Below are positions 34,015 to 42,789 of a stretch of 64,000 nucleotides of DNA, piece after piece. The notes beneath the pieces were generated by a model, which ran no database searches, was not told the origin of the DNA, and was given only the letters and a program-made list of their open reading frames with translations. Origin of the DNA: JABMMZ01 sp964438995. GTDB lineage: Bacteria > Bacteroidota > Bacteroidia > NS11-12g > UBA955. The number at the start of each line of letters is the position of its first letter. Position 1 is the stretch's first letter. The stretch lies in NCBI GenBank assembly GCA_964438995.1, contig CAYTMQ010000014.1, positions 1-64,000 of the forward strand, read 5' to 3'. Both the position numbers and the translations under genes were made by a program.

Positions 34015-34973
34015 AACCGTCATTATTCTTCGATTTCGTTGTCAACAAAGACAGCAACACAGTCAATGTAAAAAGAGAATTTGCCGCAGATATAGCATTG
34101 GTTTGGGAGGCATGGACAAATCCAGAAATTCTAGACCAATGGTGGGCACCAAAACCATTTAAGACTGTCACACACTCAATGGACTTTAGGGAGGGTGGCC
34201 GATGGTTGTACTACATGGTAAGTCCGGAAGGCAACAAACACTGGTGTTTAAACGATTACTATAAAATAACGCCGTTAAAGAATTTCCAAGGATTAGATGC
34301 TTTTTGCGATGAAAGTGGAGTGATACTAAATGAATTTCCGCGCACAAAATGGAACAACGATTTTGAGGAAAAAGATGGTCATACTTATGTATCCATTACT
34401 GCTACTTACGAATCTTTATCTGATTTAGAAAAAATCATAGAAATGGGCTTCAAAGAGGGATTCTCAATGGCATTAGAGAATTTGGACCAATATTTAGAGG
34501 CCAAATTCAAACTAAGAAAAGAATACAAAACTGGCAAAAGTGTAAGAACGGTTACCTATTTAAATTTTCCAGGGAATACAGAAGAAGCCATGACGTTTTA
34601 CAAATCGGTATTTAAAACCGAATTTTCTGGAAAAGGATTACAACGATTTGGAGACATTCCGCAAGACTCTGCCCATCCACCAGTAGCTGACAGCATCAAA
34701 AACATGATTTTACATTCAGAGTTGCCCATTATAGGCAATCACTATTTGATGGCGACAGATGCTCCGAAAGAGATGGGATTTGATTTGGTATCAGGCAACA
34801 ACATGCACATATGTTTAGAACCAGAATCGCGAGAAGAAGCAGATAGATTGTTCAATGAGCTATCGGCTGGTGGAACAGTAAGTATGCCATTAGCAGATAT
34901 GTTTTTTGGTGCTTACTTTGGCGAATTCAAAGACAAATATGGCATCAATTGGATGATCAATTATCAGAATTGA
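34011..34973 (+). CDS. SRPBCC (AHSA1) - VOC/PhnB-like fusion protein
   Basis: 320 aa. Residues about 15-160 are an AHSA1/SRPBCC domain (VKREFAADIALVWEAWTNPEILDQWWAPKPFKT, DFREGGRWLYYM, ATYESLSDLEKIIEMGFKEGFSMALENLDQYL). Residues about 178-318 are a PhnB-like VOC domain (TYLNFPGNTEEAMTFYKSVFKTEF, HSELPIIGNHYLMATDAP, GNNMHICLEPESREEADRLFNELSAGG, FGAYFGEFKDKYGINWMI). The two are usually separate neighbouring genes. Its 3' end overlaps the convergent desaturase gene by 17 bp. Ligand unknown. Confidence 0.88.
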   Translation: MKPSLFFDFVVNKDSNTVNVKREFAADIALVWEAWTNPEILDQWWAPKPFKTVTHSMDFREGGRWLYYMVSPEGNKHWCLNDYYKITPLKNFQGLDAFCDESGVILNEFPRTKWNNDFEEKDGHTYVSITATYESLSDLEKIIEMGFKEGFSMALENLDQYLEAKFKLRKEYKTGKSVRTVTYLNFPGNTEEAMTFYKSVFKTEFSGKGLQRFGDIPQDSAHPPVADSIKNMILHSELPIIGNHYLMATDAPKEMGFDLVSGNNMHICLEPESREEADRLFNELSAGGTVSMPLADMFFGAYFGEFKDKYGINWMINYQN

Positions 34974-36078
34974 AAAATACTTTATTTTTAGAGCACACAA
35001 TCATCAATATTGCATGTAGAATAAACACAACAGAAAATGACATCAACAATATATGCTGTTGGGCGACAGTTATTGTAAACCACAACAACATTCCTCCAAA
35101 CATCAACCACAACACCCTACCCCATTGTAAATTTTCGAACATCCCAAAAATGGCCACAGTTGCCAATACCAACATTGCAAACAATTGCAGTTTCAATCCA
35201 CTGCCCCATTTGTCTTCTTGATAAATATAAAAAATCAATAAGCAGAACAATACAAAGCCTCCAAAAGAAATCAAAAATTCTTCACGTTTGCTGATTGACT
35301 TTTTTTCCCTCGGCTTTAGAAACCACTGCTGCAATTTCATCATCTTGGCAAAATGGAAATTATTAGCAACTATTGGGTCGTCTACTGCATGTTTTGAACT
35401 AGGCAATCCGAGTTGCATGACCACTCCATCTTTCTCCTTTTGATAAGTCCCAAACAACTTGTCCCATATGGTTAAAGTGCCACCGCAATTCTTATCTCTA
35501 TATTCGATGTTTGAAGCGTGGTGTATTTTATGATGACTCGGTGAAACTATAACATGGTCGATGATTCCATGGTGCTTGATGACATCGTTGTGGTTATAAA
35601 ACTGAATGAAATAATGCACTGCTCCCATAATATAAAACTGTTCTGTAGAGACCCCAATTACAGCCAATCCAGCAAAAAACGGAAATGAGGTTAAAGAAGA
35701 ATACCAAGAATTGCGGATACCTAAAGAGCAATTAAAATGCTCGCCTTCGTGGTGTACAGCATGAACGGCCCAGAGAATTCGATACTTGTGATGCAATCTA
35801 TGCATCCAATAAAAACAAAAATCCCAGGCAAAAAAAGCAAATACCCATTGAGCCCATATTGGCAACTGACCGATCCATCCAAGACTTAAATGCCTACTTA
35901 CTACATCAAACAAAAAGACTTCAACACCTCTAAATACCCAAAGTACTACGTGACCAGAATTGAGATTAAAAACAATCTCCCTCCAAGGCACTTCCTTCTT
36001 ATCCCTGAATTTGATGAAAAGTATTTCAACAAAACAGAGTAACAACATGATGGCAATTCCAAAATATAGGTTGAGCAT
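34957..36078 (-). CDS. Sterol desaturase / fatty acid hydroxylase family protein
   Basis: 373 aa integral membrane di-iron enzyme. His boxes: HRLHHKYRILWAVHAVHHEGEHFN, then FYNHNDVIKHHGIIDH and HHKIHHASN. Several helices precede (WVFAFFAWDFCFYWMHR) and three follow near the C-terminus. This Bacteroidota type often hydroxylates lipids or carotenoids; the substrate cannot be fixed here. It lies after the aspS terminator and has its own start, ATG 36078. Confidence 0.85.
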   Translation of the reverse strand: MLNLYFGIAIMLLLCFVEILFIKFRDKKEVPWREIVFNLNSGHVVLWVFRGVEVFLFDVVSRHLSLGWIGQLPIWAQWVFAFFAWDFCFYWMHRLHHKYRILWAVHAVHHEGEHFNCSLGIRNSWYSSLTSFPFFAGLAVIGVSTEQFYIMGAVHYFIQFYNHNDVIKHHGIIDHVIVSPSHHKIHHASNIEYRDKNCGGTLTIWDKLFGTYQKEKDGVVMQLGLPSSKHAVDDPIVANNFHFAKMMKLQQWFLKPREKKSISKREEFLISFGGFVLFCLLIFYIYQEDKWGSGLKLQLFAMLVLATVAIFGMFENLQWGRVLWLMFGGMLLWFTITVAQQHILLMSFSVVFILHAILMIVCSKNKVFFNSDN

Positions 36079-36131
36079 AGGTTAGTATTCCTTTGACAAA
36101 TTCAATTGACCTGAGTTTAACAAATATAAAC

Positions 36132-36163
36132 AAAAAAGCCTCAGTTAACAACCGAGGCTTTTT
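36132..36163 (-). terminator. Rho-independent terminator after aspS
   Basis: AAAAAAGCCTC (36132-36142) pairs with GAGGCTTTTT (36154-36163) around an 11-base loop. It lies directly downstream of the aspS stop at 36181 and works in either direction. Confidence 0.88.
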
Positions 36164-36180
36164 AGAAATATGTTATAATA

Positions 36181-37941
36181 TTAATTCATTGGATTGCCTT
36201 TAACAGCTACACCCAATTCATCTAATTGCTTTTGATCGATGTTTGAAGGCGCGTCTATCATCATGTCTCTGCCCTGATTGTTCTTAGGGAAAGCCATAAA
36301 ATCTCTGATTGAATCAGCTCCACCAAACAAACTGCACAATCTATCAAATCCAAAGGCGATGCCACCGTGTGGAGGCGCTCCATATTCGAAAGCATTCATT
36401 AAGAAACCAAATTGGTATCTTGCTTCATCTTCACTAAAGCCTAAGACTTTAAACATTTGACCTTGCAAAGTTTTATCAAAAATTCTGATAGAACCACCAC
36501 CAACTTCAACACCATTGATGACCATATCATACGCATTCGCTCTGATACTGCCTAAATCATCTGATTCTAATTTGGCGATGTCTTCAGGTTTCGGACTGGT
36601 AAATGGGTGGTGCATGGCATGCCATCTTTTGCTTTCTTCATCTTTCTCTAATAAAGGGAAATCTATCACCCATAAAGCACTAAATGTATTTTTATCTCTA
36701 TAGCCTAAGCGCTGACCAATCTCTAAACGCAATTCACTCATTTGTTTTCTCACTTGATTGGTGTTACCACTCAACACAAGAATCAAATCTCCAGCCTTTG
36801 CTCCACAATGATCTGCCCATGCCTTCAAATCGTCTTGACTGTAAAATTTATCTACAGATGATTTAAAAGTCCCGTCGGCATTACACATCACATACACAAG
36901 TCCTTTAGCTCCAATCTGAGGACGTTTAACCCACTCAGTCAATTCATCAATTTGCTTTCTTGTATATGTTGCACAATTGTCAGCAACGATTGCCAGCACA
37001 CATTCAGACGCATCAAACACATTAAAATTTTTACCTCTTGTCAATTCGGTAATGTATTTGAAGGTCATTTCGAATCTTGTGTCAGGCTTATCATTGCCAT
37101 AATTTGCCATAGCTTGATCAAACGTCATACGAGGCAAAGTGCCGATATCAACTCCTTTTACTTGCTTAAACAAGTGTTGAATCATCCCTTCGTATAAATT
37201 CAGAATGTCTTCTTGTTCAACAAAGCTCATTTCGCAGTCTATCTGAGTAAATTCTGGTTGTCTGTCAGCTCTTAAATCCTCATCTCTAAAGCACTTCACA
37301 ATTTGATAGTATCTATCAAAGCCACTCACCATAAGCAACTGTTTAAAGGTTTGAGGCGATTGAGGCAATGCATAAAACTGACCGGGATTCATTCTACTTG
37401 GTACCACAAAATCGCGGGCACCTTCTGGAGTTGACTTAATTAATACAGGCGTTTCAACTTCAATAAATTGAAGATTGTCCAGATACTGCCTAACGTGTTT
37501 GGCAACATTGTGACGCAACTCAAGATTATTCCTGACATTATCACGTCTCAAATCAAGGTATCTGTATTGCATACGGATATCATCACCACCGTCGGTCTCT
37601 TCTTCAATAGTAAATGGAGGGGTTAAAGACGAATTCAATAACTTTAAAGATTCAACGATGATTTCTATTTCACCAGTTGGAATTTTAGTGTTTTTATTGC
37701 TGCGTTCAGTCACTTTTCCAGTTACTTGCACAACGAATTCACGGCCCCAAGAACGGGCAGATTGAAGCAATTCAGAGTTGTATTCTTCATTAAAGCTCAA
37801 CTGAGTAATACCATAGCGGTCGCGCAAGTCGACGAAGGTCATACCCCCGAAATCTCTTCTTTTGGCAACCCAACCTGCTAGAGTAACTTCCTTACCAACA
37901 TGTTCAATTCTTAATTCACCGCAATTATGGCTTCTATACAT
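36181..37941 (-). CDS. aspS: Aspartyl-tRNA synthetase
   Basis: 586 aa, the bacterial-type class II enzyme. N-terminal OB anticodon-binding domain (VTLAGWVAKRRDFGGMTFVDLRDRYG). Motif 1 region FIEVETPVL, motif 2 FRDEDLRADRQPEFTQID, GAD insertion at about 290-410, motif 3 GGIAFGFDRL. ATG at 37941. Divergent from the barrel gene at 38001, with 59 bp between starts. Confidence 0.98.
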   Translation of the reverse strand: MYRSHNCGELRIEHVGKEVTLAGWVAKRRDFGGMTFVDLRDRYGITQLSFNEEYNSELLQSARSWGREFVVQVTGKVTERSNKNTKIPTGEIEIIVESLKLLNSSLTPPFTIEEETDGGDDIRMQYRYLDLRRDNVRNNLELRHNVAKHVRQYLDNLQFIEVETPVLIKSTPEGARDFVVPSRMNPGQFYALPQSPQTFKQLLMVSGFDRYYQIVKCFRDEDLRADRQPEFTQIDCEMSFVEQEDILNLYEGMIQHLFKQVKGVDIGTLPRMTFDQAMANYGNDKPDTRFEMTFKYITELTRGKNFNVFDASECVLAIVADNCATYTRKQIDELTEWVKRPQIGAKGLVYVMCNADGTFKSSVDKFYSQDDLKAWADHCGAKAGDLILVLSGNTNQVRKQMSELRLEIGQRLGYRDKNTFSALWVIDFPLLEKDEESKRWHAMHHPFTSPKPEDIAKLESDDLGSIRANAYDMVINGVEVGGGSIRIFDKTLQGQMFKVLGFSEDEARYQFGFLMNAFEYGAPPHGGIAFGFDRLCSLFGGADSIRDFMAFPKNNQGRDMMIDAPSNIDQKQLDELGVAVKGNPMN

Positions 37942-37959
37942 ACCGCAAAAATAATTCTA

Positions 37960-37991
37960 TTTGTTGAAGTTTAAAATTAGATTTATTTTTG
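37960..37991 (+). promoter_or_regulatory. Promoter of barrel gene 1
   Basis: TTTG (37960-37963), 20-bp spacer, TATTTTTG (37984-37991), 9 bp before the ATG at 38001. Confidence 0.65.
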
Positions 37992-38000
37992 GTTTTTAAT

Positions 38001-38801
38001 ATGTTAAAGATTCGATTCGAAACCCCTATAAAACTATTGCTTTTGAGCCTTTTTTCATGCTTCCAAAGTGCGGTTATTGCTCAATCAAATTCAGGCATTA
38101 TGGGCAAGAAATGGCTTTTAGGTTATGAAGCCAACTGGAAATACATACAAGGCAATTCAGAATCGACTAAGCCAATTGCCTCTAGACTATTGCACAAATT
38201 CATCGTTGAAAGACAAACCGAAGGTCGTTCTAACATTGGCATTTCTATCACATCAGGTAAAGCCATCAGTTCATTCGACCACTATAATTACAACAACAAT
38301 TTGCCTTATGAAATGATAGAATATTACAAAAACGACACTTTGAACCATATTGATTACATAGATGGTCTACACCAATTAAATACAACGGGAATCGAGTTCA
38401 ACATTAAACGTTATTGGAATGCTAACAATATCAGAAATTACGGATGGTATTTTAACTATAGATTTGGCATCATTTTGATGAAAAGTCAATTACTTCATCC
38501 AACAAAACTGACGGTGCATGATGCAACAAAAGATGGCTACTATTCCAATTACAAATACTATAATGAAACCTTTAATGAGTCTTATAAATCAAATGCTAAA
38601 TTCATAGGCATTGATTTAGGTAAAACCTATCCGTTTCATAGTTCTAGAATATTATTTAACTATAGTTTTTCTTGGAATATCACATTTAACAAGACCAAAC
38701 ACGACCAAAGTCTTGAGTCAAACATGAACTACATTACTGGCAGAAATGTTGCAAGAAGACACATGCTAACATTTAACATGGGTTTTGCCTATGTACTTTA
38801 A
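38001..38801 (+). CDS. Uncharacterised outer-membrane beta-barrel family, member 1
   Basis: 266 aa from the ATG at 38001. Signal peptide ends SAVIAQ. The family signature follows at once: SNSGIMGKKWLLGYEANW. Other shared blocks: IVERQTEGRSNIGISI, TGIEFNIKRYWNANNIRNYGWYFNYRFG, KFIGIDLGKTYPFHSSRILFNYSFS, and the final strand MLTFNMGFAYVL. The alternating pattern and hydrophobic-terminated last strand indicate a small outer-membrane barrel of about 10-12 strands. Four paralogues lie at 39813-44192. It stands outside the repeat that borders the rest of the cluster. Function unknown. Confidence 0.7.
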   Translation: MLKIRFETPIKLLLLSLFSCFQSAVIAQSNSGIMGKKWLLGYEANWKYIQGNSESTKPIASRLLHKFIVERQTEGRSNIGISITSGKAISSFDHYNYNNNLPYEMIEYYKNDTLNHIDYIDGLHQLNTTGIEFNIKRYWNANNIRNYGWYFNYRFGIILMKSQLLHPTKLTVHDATKDGYYSNYKYYNETFNESYKSNAKFIGIDLGKTYPFHSSRILFNYSFSWNITFNKTKHDQSLESNMNYITGRNVARRHMLTFNMGFAYVL

Positions 38802-38886
38802 GCATCTGTACTAAACCTTTTCATCAAAGAGCAAGTTGCGGTATTCAATAACCCTGTTTGCCAATCGCCGACATTGCTAATGTTCG

Positions 38887-38916
38887 CCTGCCCGAATGAA
38901 TTCATTTAGGCGGGGT
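38887..38916. repeat. Intergenic hairpin
   Basis: CGCCT at the left pairs with AGGCG at the right, with the palindrome AATGAATTCATT inside. The 301-bp gap 38802-39102 holds this hairpin, the REP-like repeat and the TTGACTT tract, but no gene. Confidence 0.45.
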
Positions 38917-38940
38917 TACATTATAAAACATCGCAGATGC

Positions 38941-39007
38941 TTTTTTGACTTCCCGCAACCCTTGTTCGATACCTCACAACGGCGCGGGATATTCGCTTCG
39001 CTCCCAT
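38941..39007. repeat. REP-like intergenic repeat, copy A
   Basis: Together with the following TTGACTT this gives 76 bp identical to copy B at 45070 except for about three bases. A stem is visible: CCCGC near 38953 with GCGGG near 38985, and TTGT / ACAA inside it. It leads straight into the TTGACTT tract. A diverged copy C is at 44937. Confidence 0.75.
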
Positions 39008-39049
39008 TTGACTTTTGACTTTTGACTTTTGACTTTTGACTTTTAACTT
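39008..39049. repeat. TTGACTT heptamer tandem repeat
   Basis: Five perfect copies of TTGACTT in a row and a sixth reading TTAACTT. The same tract recurs at 44986-45020. Confidence 0.85.
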
Positions 39050-39102
39050 ATTTCCGTAAGTTTGAGGCATAAAAACATTGTAACAATCAACAGTTTATTG
39101 GT

Positions 39103-39744
39103 ATGAAACTATACAGTCAAGTATTTGAGAACAACAAAAAATGGGTTGCTGAGAAGAAGTCAACAAATGCAGAATTTTTCCAGCATCTTTCAGAAGGACA
39201 GAGTCCAGAAATATTGTATATCGGCTGTAGTGATAGTAGGGTAACGGCAGAAGAAATGACTGGAATTGAGCCTGGTCAGATGTTTGTGCATAGAAATATT
39301 GCGAATCTTGTTCCCAATAATGACAGTAGTTCTGCTTCAGTGATTGAATATGCTGTAGCACATTTAAAAGTCAAACACATTGTTGTTTGCGGTCATTATT
39401 TCTGTGGCGGTGTTAAAGCAGCGATGCAAGCAGCCGACTTAGGCATATTGAATCCATGGCTCAGAAACATAAGAGATGTGTACCGTTTACATAAAGATGA
39501 ATTAAACGCCATCTCAAATGAAAATGACAGATACAACAGGTTGATAGAATTGAATGTGCAAGAACAATGTGTCAATGTCATAAAAGTTGCAACTTGGCAA
39601 AAGAGTTTTCTTAACAATGGTTATCCAACTGTTCATGGATGGGTGTTTGATGTAAAATCTGGCGAATTGAAAGACCTTAACATAGATTTTAACAAAATTG
39701 TTGCAAACATCAGAGAGATTTACGATTTGGGCTTAGGCAAGTAG
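39103..39744 (+). CDS. Beta-class carbonic anhydrase
   Basis: 213 aa. Interconverts CO2 and bicarbonate. Zinc ligands Cys and Asp/Arg dyad in YIGCSDSRV (about 41-49), His and Cys in CGHYFCGGVKAA (about 97-108). Other motifs: FVHRNIANLV, SVIEYAVAHL, VHGWVFDVKSGEL. No signal peptide, so cytosolic. Placed between the REP-like repeat and the barrel cluster; no functional link to the cluster is evident. Confidence 0.95.
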   Translation: MKLYSQVFENNKKWVAEKKSTNAEFFQHLSEGQSPEILYIGCSDSRVTAEEMTGIEPGQMFVHRNIANLVPNNDSSSASVIEYAVAHLKVKHIVVCGHYFCGGVKAAMQAADLGILNPWLRNIRDVYRLHKDELNAISNENDRYNRLIELNVQEQCVNVIKVATWQKSFLNNGYPTVHGWVFDVKSGELKDLNIDFNKIVANIREIYDLGLGK

Positions 39745-39765
39745 CTTGACCTCATTTGATTAAGA

Positions 39766-39796
39766 TTTGCATATTATTCCATTTTTCTTATATTTG
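39766..39796 (+). promoter_or_regulatory. Promoter of the barrel/lipoprotein operon
   Basis: TTTG (39766-39769), 19-bp spacer, TATATTTG (39789-39796), 16 bp before the GTG at 39813. Four genes follow with gaps of 11-12 bp or an overlap, so this one promoter probably serves 39813-42611. Confidence 0.7.
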
Positions 39797-39812
39797 AATC
39801 AATTTTAAAATT

Positions 39813-40562
39813 GTGAAACATCAAAATTTAGTATTTCTATTGGCATTGGCTATTTTTTCTAATATTAGCCTAAACGCGCAATCATTTTCTGGAGTATTTG
39901 GTAAAAAAAACATAGCTGGTTTTAAGTTCGATTTGATTTTCGAACCTATTAGTTTATACAAACATGTTTACTACGAGCGCATGGTAGGCAGAAGAACCAA
40001 TATTGGAGGTAGTTTTCATTTTGGGAATGCGACACATTCAATAGATAAATACGAGAATTACATTAGTCCAAATTACAATATCACTACTAAAGTAAGCAAT
40101 GTAGACAGAACAGTTGTTGATATTGAAGGCGATTTTCTTCAAAAAAAATCAGGTTTTGAAGTATATATCAAACGTTTTAGCAAGCGTAATCCTATGAGAA
40201 ATTACGGACTCTATTGGTCGTATAAGTTTGGGTTAATTAGAGCAGTTAATATTTTCAAAGCTGGCTCAGATGTAGAAATAACCGATATAAATAACATCAA
40301 TAATTCGGAAACTTTTAAAACTCAGAACGACAGTAGAAGCGTTTCAAAACGTTCTTATGTGGGATTTGAACTTGGACGTTCTGTACCATTTTTTAAAGAT
40401 GGATTGATGTTGACTTATTCTGTTTCGGTTAATGGCTTTATACAACGATACGACGAGATTTACAATACGAGTTTGGGTAATTATCTAAAAAACTACGGAG
40501 ACAATTACATCAACAACACCCATATTATGAGTTTGAATGTTGGATGGAGTTACGCATTTTAA
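39813..40562 (+). CDS. Uncharacterised outer-membrane beta-barrel family, member 2
   Basis: 249 aa. GTG start, signal ending ISLNAQ, then SFSGVFGKKNIAGFKFDLIF. Shared blocks: YYERMVGRRTNIGGSFHFGN, KSGFEVYIKRFSKRNPMRNYGLYWSYKFG, SYVGFELGRSVPFFKDGLMLTYSVS, and the last strand IMSLNVGWSYAF ending in Phe, the usual outer-membrane insertion signal. Closest to member 5 at 43428, with which it shares long stretches. First gene of a probable four-gene operon. Function unknown. Confidence 0.72.
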   Translation: MKHQNLVFLLALAIFSNISLNAQSFSGVFGKKNIAGFKFDLIFEPISLYKHVYYERMVGRRTNIGGSFHFGNATHSIDKYENYISPNYNITTKVSNVDRTVVDIEGDFLQKKSGFEVYIKRFSKRNPMRNYGLYWSYKFGLIRAVNIFKAGSDVEITDINNINNSETFKTQNDSRSVSKRSYVGFELGRSVPFFKDGLMLTYSVSVNGFIQRYDEIYNTSLGNYLKNYGDNYINNTHIMSLNVGWSYAF

Positions 40563-40573
40563 TGTACTGAACT

Positions 40574-41317
40574 ATGAAATTAAAACTATTAACAATCATT
40601 ATACTTACGACATTTAATTACAGCAGAGCACAAACAAGTTCAGGGATTATTGGAAAAAGACATTTGATTGGATTTAATGCCAATGTATGGACAGGTGGCA
40701 CTCCATTGCTTGTTGCGAGTCAACTTTATGTTGAGAGATTACTAGACCATAGACACAATTTAGGAATATCATTTACTTCTAAAAATTCTAGTAGAGATTT
40801 ACTCGATCCATACTCATCTCTGCGTAAAACTGTAACAATAAACTCTGAAGGTCAGAATTACTATATCGTTGGAGATGGTATGAGGGGCACCTATGATTTT
40901 AATATACAATCTTATGAGTTTTACATCAAAAGGTTCAAAAAGAACACTCAAATAAGAAATTTCGGGCCATTTTATAGCTTTAGATTTGGTATTAATAAAG
41001 TCAAAACGACTGTTAAAACAGGTGCTGAATTCTATGTGAGCAAAGACCAAACGACTCAAACCAAAACCATAAAAGTAACAGACCCAATTCAAGACAATTA
41101 CTCTACAAAATATGTTGGATTTGAATTAGGCAGAACAACACCTTTTATCGGAAACAGAACTATTTTAACATTTTCAGCTTCAACTTTGGTCAACTTTTAT
41201 AAAGTCAATTATAATGATGTCATAAGTTTTGAAGATTATACAAAAAATGAAATAACTGACCTGTATGCATTGTCTCAATTATTGAGTTTTAATATAGGAA
41301 TTGCATATTCACTTTAG
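40574..41317 (+). CDS. Uncharacterised outer-membrane beta-barrel family, member 3
   Basis: 247 aa, 11 bp after member 2. Signal ends NYSRAQ. Shared blocks: TSSGIIGKRHLIGFNANVW, YVERLLDHRHNLGISFTSKN, YEFYIKRFKKNTQIRNFGPFYSFRFG, KYVGFELGRTTPFIGNRTILTFSAS, LLSFNIGIAYSL. The segment between the first and second block is the most variable, as expected for outside loops. Function unknown. Confidence 0.7.
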   Translation: MKLKLLTIIILTTFNYSRAQTSSGIIGKRHLIGFNANVWTGGTPLLVASQLYVERLLDHRHNLGISFTSKNSSRDLLDPYSSLRKTVTINSEGQNYYIVGDGMRGTYDFNIQSYEFYIKRFKKNTQIRNFGPFYSFRFGINKVKTTVKTGAEFYVSKDQTTQTKTIKVTDPIQDNYSTKYVGFELGRTTPFIGNRTILTFSASTLVNFYKVNYNDVISFEDYTKNEITDLYALSQLLSFNIGIAYSL

Positions 41318-41329
41318 GATTAGAATTAT

Positions 41330-42088
41330 ATGAAATCTAAACTCATAATTATATTAATATTAATATCATACTCTCATGCCAATTCACAAAACAAGGGAAG
41401 CATAATGGGTAAGAAAAATTTAATTGGTATTCAAACTGAATTAGGAGGTATTTTTAATAATAAGTCTAACATCAATACCAAATTCACCTTTGAACATTTA
41501 TTTGGCAGAAAAACCAACATTGGATTAAATTTTTCGTTTAGTAAATTCAAAACAGAATATTATAGATGGTATTATTTCAGAGGAGAGACTGTCAACTATC
41601 AATATGAAGGAAAAGAGTATTTTGTAATTGACCCAACTCCAAAACCACCAGTAACTAGATTTCATGTGTACAGTAAAGTTTTTGGATTTAATATAAATAT
41701 TAAGAGATATTTTATTCAAAGAAGATTTAGAAACACTGGAACTTACATAAATTACAAGCTTGGATTTAATAGAGGAAGCTGTATTATTCCTAAAAACTCA
41801 AGTTTTGACATTGGAAAAACCGTTTACAATTATTATAAAACAGTTTCAACAAATGAAGACATTCAACAAACATATATAAACAAATACTTAGGTATTGAAT
41901 TAGGCAATTCATTTACCATTTTCAATCCAAGACTTTATTTCAATTTATCTATTGGGATAGGTTACAATTTTGGTCATCATAATTATGTTGATTATTCTCT
42001 AAAAGAAAGAATACGAATTGGCTCATCAGAAGAATTATCACTATCTCAATTAGCAAATTTAAATTTAGGCATCTCCTATGCACTTTAA
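41330..42088 (+). CDS. Uncharacterised outer-membrane beta-barrel family, member 4
   Basis: 252 aa, 12 bp after member 3. Signal ends HANSQ. Shared blocks: KGSIMGKKNLIGIQTEL, TFEHLFGRKTNIGLNFSFSK, FGFNINIKRYFIQRRFRNTGTYINYKLG, KYLGIELGNSFTIFNPRLYFNLSIG, LANLNLGISYAL. Its last 11 bp overlap the start of a lipoprotein gene, so this barrel and that lipoprotein are translationally coupled. Function unknown. Confidence 0.7.
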   Translation: MKSKLIIILILISYSHANSQNKGSIMGKKNLIGIQTELGGIFNNKSNINTKFTFEHLFGRKTNIGLNFSFSKFKTEYYRWYYFRGETVNYQYEGKEYFVIDPTPKPPVTRFHVYSKVFGFNINIKRYFIQRRFRNTGTYINYKLGFNRGSCIIPKNSSFDIGKTVYNYYKTVSTNEDIQQTYINKYLGIELGNSFTIFNPRLYFNLSIGIGYNFGHHNYVDYSLKERIRIGSSEELSLSQLANLNLGISYAL

Positions 42089-42611
42089 AACATTTCTTTT
42101 TTTGATTTCAGCAACGACAATTAGTTCTTTAATTTCATCGTGTGATAATACTTATATTGAACCTCAACTTCAAAGCAATTCAACCATTGACTATGAGCAT
42201 TTACATTTGAAATTACAATATGCATATACAAACAATATTCGTGAATTAAGTTTAAAATCATACTCCATAAATTCAAGTGTAAATTATTATAATCATATCT
42301 TTACGTTTGATGATGGAAGTATAATGACTCTTGAAACCACTTATAAATTTAGTGCAAAAAGAGCATTTAATTTAACATCATCCAGCACAATTATTGGGTT
42401 TCAAGGATTTTATACTAGAATGGATTTTTTTGATAAAAACAAAAACGAACATTACGCTTTCAAAGACCAAACTGCTGGCATAAAAGTAGACAGTGCATAT
42501 TATCTTTCTAAATATCTTACATTAAACTTTAATAACAATTATATGTCAATTGAAGGTGATACTACCTCAAAAGCCATTTTTAAAGGGAAACTAGCAATTT
42601 TGCCCAATTAA
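42078..42611 (+). CDS. Uncharacterised lipoprotein family, member 1
   Basis: 177 aa. Signal MHFKTFLFLISATTISSLISSC with the lipobox Cys at 22. The mature start CDNTYIEPQL is almost identical in member 2 (CDNTVIEPKL) and similar in member 3 (CDDSSIDTKL). Other shared blocks: EHLHLKLQYAYTNNIRELSL, FTFDDGSIMTLE, FNLTSSSTIIGFQGFYTRMDFFDKNKNEHYAFKDQ, LTLNFNNNY, KAIFKGKLAIL. Predicted all-beta. The acidic residues right after the Cys could act as a surface lipoprotein export signal (inference). Overlaps the preceding barrel gene. Confidence 0.7.
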   Translation: MHFKTFLFLISATTISSLISSCDNTYIEPQLQSNSTIDYEHLHLKLQYAYTNNIRELSLKSYSINSSVNYYNHIFTFDDGSIMTLETTYKFSAKRAFNLTSSSTIIGFQGFYTRMDFFDKNKNEHYAFKDQTAGIKVDSAYYLSKYLTLNFNNNYMSIEGDTTSKAIFKGKLAILPN

Positions 42612-42789
42612 ATCTATTGATTTTTAATACTTCAACTTATAGTAATTTCATTATGTCTTTTAATTTACACAAGCAATATAGGAAAACTTATAAATTATTT
42701 TCCATCCAAAATACTTAGAGTAATATTCAATAAAGTATATGCAACTAAAAAAAAGAATTTTCCAATTAATTAACCTATTAAATATATCC

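Noticed and set aside
34949..35221. 90-aa plus-strand frame after the SRPBCC-VOC gene
   Set aside because: Antisense shadow of the desaturase gene's C-terminal helices; Asn/Ile-rich composition follows from that.
39008..39049. CRISPR array in the TTGACTT tract
   Set aside because: Units are 7 bp with no spacers; a simple tandem repeat. No cas genes in the window.
39103..39744. Carbonic anhydrase as a component of the barrel/lipoprotein system
   Set aside because: It is cytosolic and conserved, has no similarity to the families around it, and the operon promoter lies after it at 39766; likely just a neighbour.
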